Shown in pieces: positions 5,100-7,123 of a stretch of DNA of 7,123 bases; the stretch's first letter is position 1; every line of letters starts with the position of its first letter. The translations under genes were made by a program, and so were the position numbers. The notes below the pieces were generated by a model. That model was not told the DNA's origin and made no database searches. It saw only the letters and a program-made list of their open reading frames with translations. The DNA comes from an uncultured bacterium (GTDB lineage Bacteria; Methylomirabilota; Methylomirabilia; Rokubacteriales; CSP1-6): NCBI GenBank assembly GCA_946479205.1, contig CAMLFJ010000172.1:1-7123 (forward strand). Reading direction: 5' to 3'.

Positions 5100-5822
5100 A
5101 TGCTCGCGGTGGCCCGGCGCTTCGATTTCGAGCGGGACGCCTTCGCGTTCCCGAACGAGCTGGTGTGGGAGTACCACTTCGACGCGGCGACCGGGCGGAC
5201 CCGCTCGGGCCGTCGCCAGCCGCCGCCCCACTACGCGCTCCGCTGCTTCGTGCTGGTCCGGGCCGCGCGGCAATTCTTCTACCACGCGCGCTTCGATCCG
5301 ACGGCCGAGCCGGCCGACGACCTGACCTACCGGCGACTGATCCGGGCGGTGCTCGTCCGGGCCCCGCGGCGGCCCTCCCCGCCCGGAGAGCGCGTGGTCA
5401 TCCCCGGCCACGCCGGGCTGCGCGACTTCAGCGCGGCGCGCGAGCCCCTGGTCAAGGCGGCCTGTGGCGGGGCCTGGCGGTCCTACGTGCAGCGGAGCCA
5501 CTGGCGGATCGTGGTCCCGGTCTCACGCGGGCATCAGCACCGCACCGCCGGCGAGCTCCTCGACGCGGTCGAGGATCACGACGCCCCGCTCGTGCACCTG
5601 CTGCGCTTCCCCTCGCTGGCCATCAACCACGGGATGGTGGTGTTCGAGGGCGAGCGCACGAGCGCGGGCGCCGAGTTCCTCGCGTACGATCCGAACGATC
5701 CGGAGCGCCCGGCCCGCCTCACGTACGACCGGACGCGCCGCGCGTTCTCGCTGCCTCCCAATCGCTACTGGCGCGGCGGCGAGCTGAACGTCTTCGAGAT
5801 CTTCCGCCGCTGGTACCTGTAG
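5100..5822 (+). CDS. Uncharacterised protein; possible papain-like/C39-like fold
   Basis: I do not recognise a named family for this 240-aa protein. It has no signal peptide or membrane segment. The N-terminal half includes L-V-W-E-Y-H-F-D and H-Y-A-L-R-C-F-V-L-V (about 44-53). The second half has A-C-G-G-A-W (121-126), S-L-A-I-N-H-G-M-V-V-F (172-182) and F-L-A-Y-D-P-N-D-P (193-201), then R-Y-W-R-G-G-E-L-N-V-F-E-I near the end. A cysteine with glycines (C122), then N-H-G (H177) and Y-D-P-N (D197), in that order, resembles the Cys-His-Asp layout of papain-like C39-type folds; that is a guess. The start is uncertain. The ATG at 5064 would add 12 residues, and the GTG at 5109 has GGAG at a better distance (10 nt) than the ATG at 5100. 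Codon third positions are strongly G/C and the stop is TAG. Confidence 0.75.
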   Translation: MLAVARRFDFERDAFAFPNELVWEYHFDAATGRTRSGRRQPPPHYALRCFVLVRAARQFFYHARFDPTAEPADDLTYRRLIRAVLVRAPRRPSPPGERVVIPGHAGLRDFSAAREPLVKAACGGAWRSYVQRSHWRIVVPVSRGHQHRTAGELLDAVEDHDAPLVHLLRFPSLAINHGMVVFEGERTSAGAEFLAYDPNDPERPARLTYDRTRRAFSLPPNRYWRGGELNVFEIFRRWYL

Positions 5823-5836
5823 CCGGCCGCGGCCGG
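5823..5836. terminator. GC palindrome between convergent genes, possible bidirectional terminator hairpin
   Basis: CCGGCC-GC-GGCCGG is a perfect 14-bp palindrome that fills nearly all of the 15-bp gap between two convergent stop codons. Flanking AG and CT can extend the stem with one bulged G. There is no T tract on either side, so it is not a standard factor-independent terminator. Confidence 0.3.
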
Positions 5837-5837
5837 G

Positions 5838-6335
5838 CTACCGGTCGCGCCCGTGCCCCTTCCCCCTGCCCTTGCCGCGCCGGTCGTCCCGATCGTCGTC
5901 GTCACGGTCCCGGTCCCGCGATTTCCACTCGCGCTTGTCGGCCCACTCGCGTCCCCAGTCCTCCTGCCAGTGCGGAGGCCGCTGGGGCGCCCACTTCTTC
6001 CAGTGACCGGGCGGGACGTGGTAGTACTGCACCGGCACGAACAGCACGGGGCGGGGCACGAATTCGGGCGCGACCACCACCCACGGACCGTTGTAGCCGC
6101 CGCTGACGTACCAGCCGCCGCTCGCGAAGGCCCAGTACTGCCCGTTGTAGAAGAAGAGATTGCCGGGCGCGGCGGGAGCCGCCACGTAGCGCACCGCCGG
6201 CACCTGAGGCACCACGACCAGTCGCGGCGGCGCGGGCAGATGGATGCCGATGTCGACGTGCACCTGTACCTGCGCCTGCGCCACCGCGGGCGCGGCGACC
6301 ACCAGCGCGATCAGCGTCATCGTCACGATATGCAT
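5838..6335 (-). CDS. Small secreted/periplasmic protein with aromatic core and highly charged C-terminal tail
   Basis: This 165-aa protein starts with a signal peptide: M-H-I then a hydrophobic stretch (about 4-19), with A-V-A-Q-A-Q giving a likely cleavage at residue 20-22. The mature part is rich in Val, Pro and Tyr/Trp. Its core, F-F-Y-N-G-Q-Y-W-A-F then G-G-W-Y-V-S and Y-N-G-P-W (61-85), resembles the Y/W-rich secreted proteins often seen in proteobacteria. P-P-G-H-W-K-K-W follows (108-115). The tail (138-165) alternates Arg with Asp, then Arg/Lys with Gly, and is surely disordered. The function is unknown; envelope or metal/polyanion binding is conceivable. The start at 6335 is chosen because GGGAGGAGG lies just upstream and it puts the signal peptide at the N-terminus; an ATG at 6356 would add seven residues. 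Confidence 0.8.
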   Translation of the reverse strand: MHIVTMTLIALVVAAPAVAQAQVQVHVDIGIHLPAPPRLVVVPQVPAVRYVAAPAAPGNLFFYNGQYWAFASGGWYVSGGYNGPWVVVAPEFVPRPVLFVPVQYYHVPPGHWKKWAPQRPPHWQEDWGREWADKREWKSRDRDRDDDDRDDRRGKGRGKGHGRDR

Positions 6336-6395
6336 GCGGGTCCTCCTCCCTGCCATTCTCGCCGATGCGACTTTTTGCTCCTACCCCGGCCTGGC

Positions 6396-6424
6396 TTGAC
6401 CCGCTGACACTCCCGGCCCATCAT
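6396..6424 (+). promoter_or_regulatory. Candidate sigma-70-type promoter for the 52-codon gene
   Basis: TTGACC (6396-6401, 5 of 6 to the -35 consensus) and CATCAT (6419-6424, 4 of 6 to the -10 consensus) are 17 bp apart. Transcription would begin near 6431, leaving a leader of about 14 nt that contains AGGAGG. The spacer upstream (6336-6395) also contains a T5 run and must carry the divergent promoter of the secreted-protein gene. Confidence 0.4.
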
Positions 6425-6444
6425 CCCGCGCCAGGAGGTCCCGC

Positions 6445-6603
6445 GTGGTCCGCATGTCCACCGAGGGCGTCCCGTACACGCAGACGATGAACTCGAGCGG
6501 CCGCGAGTTCCCGATCTTCGAGGCGTGCTATCGCGAGAAGGCGACCCCGATCTGGGGCGCCTACTGCAGGGCCGAGCCCGCCGGCCCCCAGTGCCGGCGC
6601 TAG
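6445..6603 (+). CDS. Small 52-aa protein of unknown function with three cysteines
   Basis: GTG at 6445 is preceded by AGGAGG (6433-6438) at a 6-nt spacing, which is ideal. Nearly every codon ends in G or C (the one exception is a TAT), as in the neighbouring genes, supporting real coding. The protein has no signal peptide or membrane segment. It contains C28, C41 and C50, with F-P-I-F-E-A-C-Y and P-I-W-G-A-Y-C-R as the most distinctive stretches. I do not recognise it. An internal ATG at 6454 would give 49 aa but has a worse Shine-Dalgarno distance. Its TAG stop shares the CTAG (6600-6603) with the stop of the convergent cytochrome gene. It may be a cysteine-based metal binder or a small regulator; both are guesses. 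Confidence 0.6.
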   Translation: MVRMSTEGVPYTQTMNSSGREFPIFEACYREKATPIWGAYCRAEPAGPQCRR

Positions 6604-7123
6604 GGCTCGCCGAGCGTCGCGAGGAAGTGGGCCAGGCTCACGATCTCGTCGTCGGTGAGCGGCTGGGTGGCCACCGTCATGGTCCCGTCGAGATCGGAGG
6701 CGGTGCGCGTCTTGAACGCGCGCAGCAGGCGCAGCAGGTAGTCGAGGTCCTGTCCGGCGAGCCTCGCGGCCTGCTCCTGCCCGACGAGCCCGGGGCGATG
6801 ACATGAGCTGCAGTGGTACAGATCCGCGAGCGGCCGCCCGGCCGCGACCCGCGCGGGATCCGTGACCGCGGGCCGCCGGACCGGGCGCTGCGCGGCGTAG
6901 TAGGCGGAGAGATCGGCCATGTCCGCGTCGCTCAGCATGGCGGCGAAGGGCGCCATCACCGGGTCCTTGCGGCGTCCGTCCCGGTACTTGATGAGCTGCC
7001 AGTGGGTGAAGTAGACGGGCTGCCCCGCGAGGGACGGCGTGCCCGGGATGGTCGCGTTGCCGTCGCGGCCGTGGCAGGCTGCGCACGGCTCGGCCTTGCG
7101 CCGGCCCGCCTCGAGGTCCGCGG
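6600..7123 (-). CDS. Diheme cytochrome c (c4-like), 5' end cut by window
   Basis: The frame is open from the right edge to TAG at 6600, giving 173 visible residues. It holds two class I cytochrome c domains. The first haem site is C-A-A-C-H (visible residues 13-17), with likely axial methionine M56 in P-V-M-A-P-F. The second is C-S-S-C-H (104-108), with likely axial methionine M148 in G-T-M-T-V. S-L-A-G-Q (30-34) and A-R-L-A-G-Q are typical of cytochrome c4-type repeats, as is the final L-T-D-D-E-I-V-S-L-A-H-F-L helix. Such proteins carry electrons in the periplasm to terminal oxidases or from dehydrogenases. The signal peptide and start must lie beyond 7123; by the usual c4 length only some 20-40 residues are missing. 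A GTG at 6959 is an internal codon, not the start, since it would remove the first haem. Confidence 0.92.
   Translation of the reverse strand, partial: ADLEAGRRKAEPCAACHGRDGNATIPGTPSLAGQPVYFTHWQLIKYRDGRRKDPVMAPFAAMLSDADMADLSAYYAAQRPVRRPAVTDPARVAAGRPLADLYHCSSCHRPGLVGQEQAARLAGQDLDYLLRLLRAFKTRTASDLDGTMTVATQPLTDDEIVSLAHFLATLGEP

Noticed and set aside
5064..5102. ATG at 5064 as the start of the plus-strand gene
   Set aside because: Its GAGG lies only 2 nt upstream, it overlaps the inverted repeat, and the added 12 residues are Arg/Pro-rich and unlike the rest. It is kept as an alternative only.
2832..5822. A plus-strand open frame of nearly 1000 codons
   Set aside because: Only its last 240 codons (5100-5822) look like protein. 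The rest is antisense to four well-supported minus-strand genes and is rich in Arg/Ala/Gly/His, as expected of a stop-poor shadow frame at this G+C.
6421..7086. Minus-strand frame of 221 codons over the cytochrome region
   Set aside because: The other minus frame carries both C-x-x-C-H haem motifs and axial methionines; this one is an Arg-rich shadow.
1..7123. Mobile elements, CRISPR arrays, tRNA or rRNA genes, defence genes
   Set aside because: I found no transposase or integrase motifs, no regularly spaced repeats, no tRNA-like cloverleaf and no rRNA signatures on either strand.

Overview
The window is a GC-rich (about 70% G+C by eye), gene-dense stretch of bacterial chromosome. The strong G/C bias at third codon positions, frequent GTG starts, good Shine-Dalgarno sites, 4-bp gene overlaps, and the mix of thiolase-fold/DUF35, amidohydrolase and c-type cytochrome genes suggest an environmental, respiring bacterium of the Rokubacteria/Methylomirabilota or deltaproteobacterial kind. 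That placement is an inference from style, not from a marker gene. I see no rRNA, tRNA, CRISPR array, insertion sequence or phage gene.

Layout. From 4997 down to 1, seven genes run on the minus strand. In transcription order they are a DinB-like metalloprotein, a TesB-like double-hotdog acyl-CoA thioesterase, an unrecognised 225-aa protein, a UreE-like metallochaperone with an apparent CTG start, a 111-bp gap with an 8-bp-arm palindrome, and then a tight trio: a thiolase-fold protein, its DUF35 Zn-ribbon/OB-fold partner, and an amidohydrolase that runs off the left edge. Divergently at 5100 a plus-strand gene encodes a 240-aa unknown protein. The 102-bp divergent spacer holds a perfect ATTACC-N5-GGTAAT inverted repeat. 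Convergent to that gene, and separated by a GC palindrome, is a small secreted protein with a strongly charged tail (minus, 5838-6335). A compact 52-codon plus-strand gene (6445-6603) follows and shares a CTAG stop with a convergent diheme cytochrome c that runs off the right edge.

How the genes may work together. The thiolase-fold protein lacks both thiolase cysteines and carries a tyrosine where thiolases have the catalytic histidine of the GHP motif. That pattern is described for the Ltp2 retro-aldolase of steroid side-chain degradation, which also works as a complex with a DUF35 protein. I therefore read the 1-2400 trio as a CoA-ester retro-aldolase module with an ACMSD-like amidohydrolase, possibly served by the thioesterase further upstream. 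The actual substrate cannot be told from the sequence. The UreE-like gene has no urease structural gene beside it here. It is coupled to the unknown 225-aa gene, so the two may form a small metal-handling pair.

The observations most worth checking are the repurposed thiolase active site, the orphan UreE with its CTG start and unknown partner, the duplicated ribosome-binding/start region of that partner, and the 52-codon gene.
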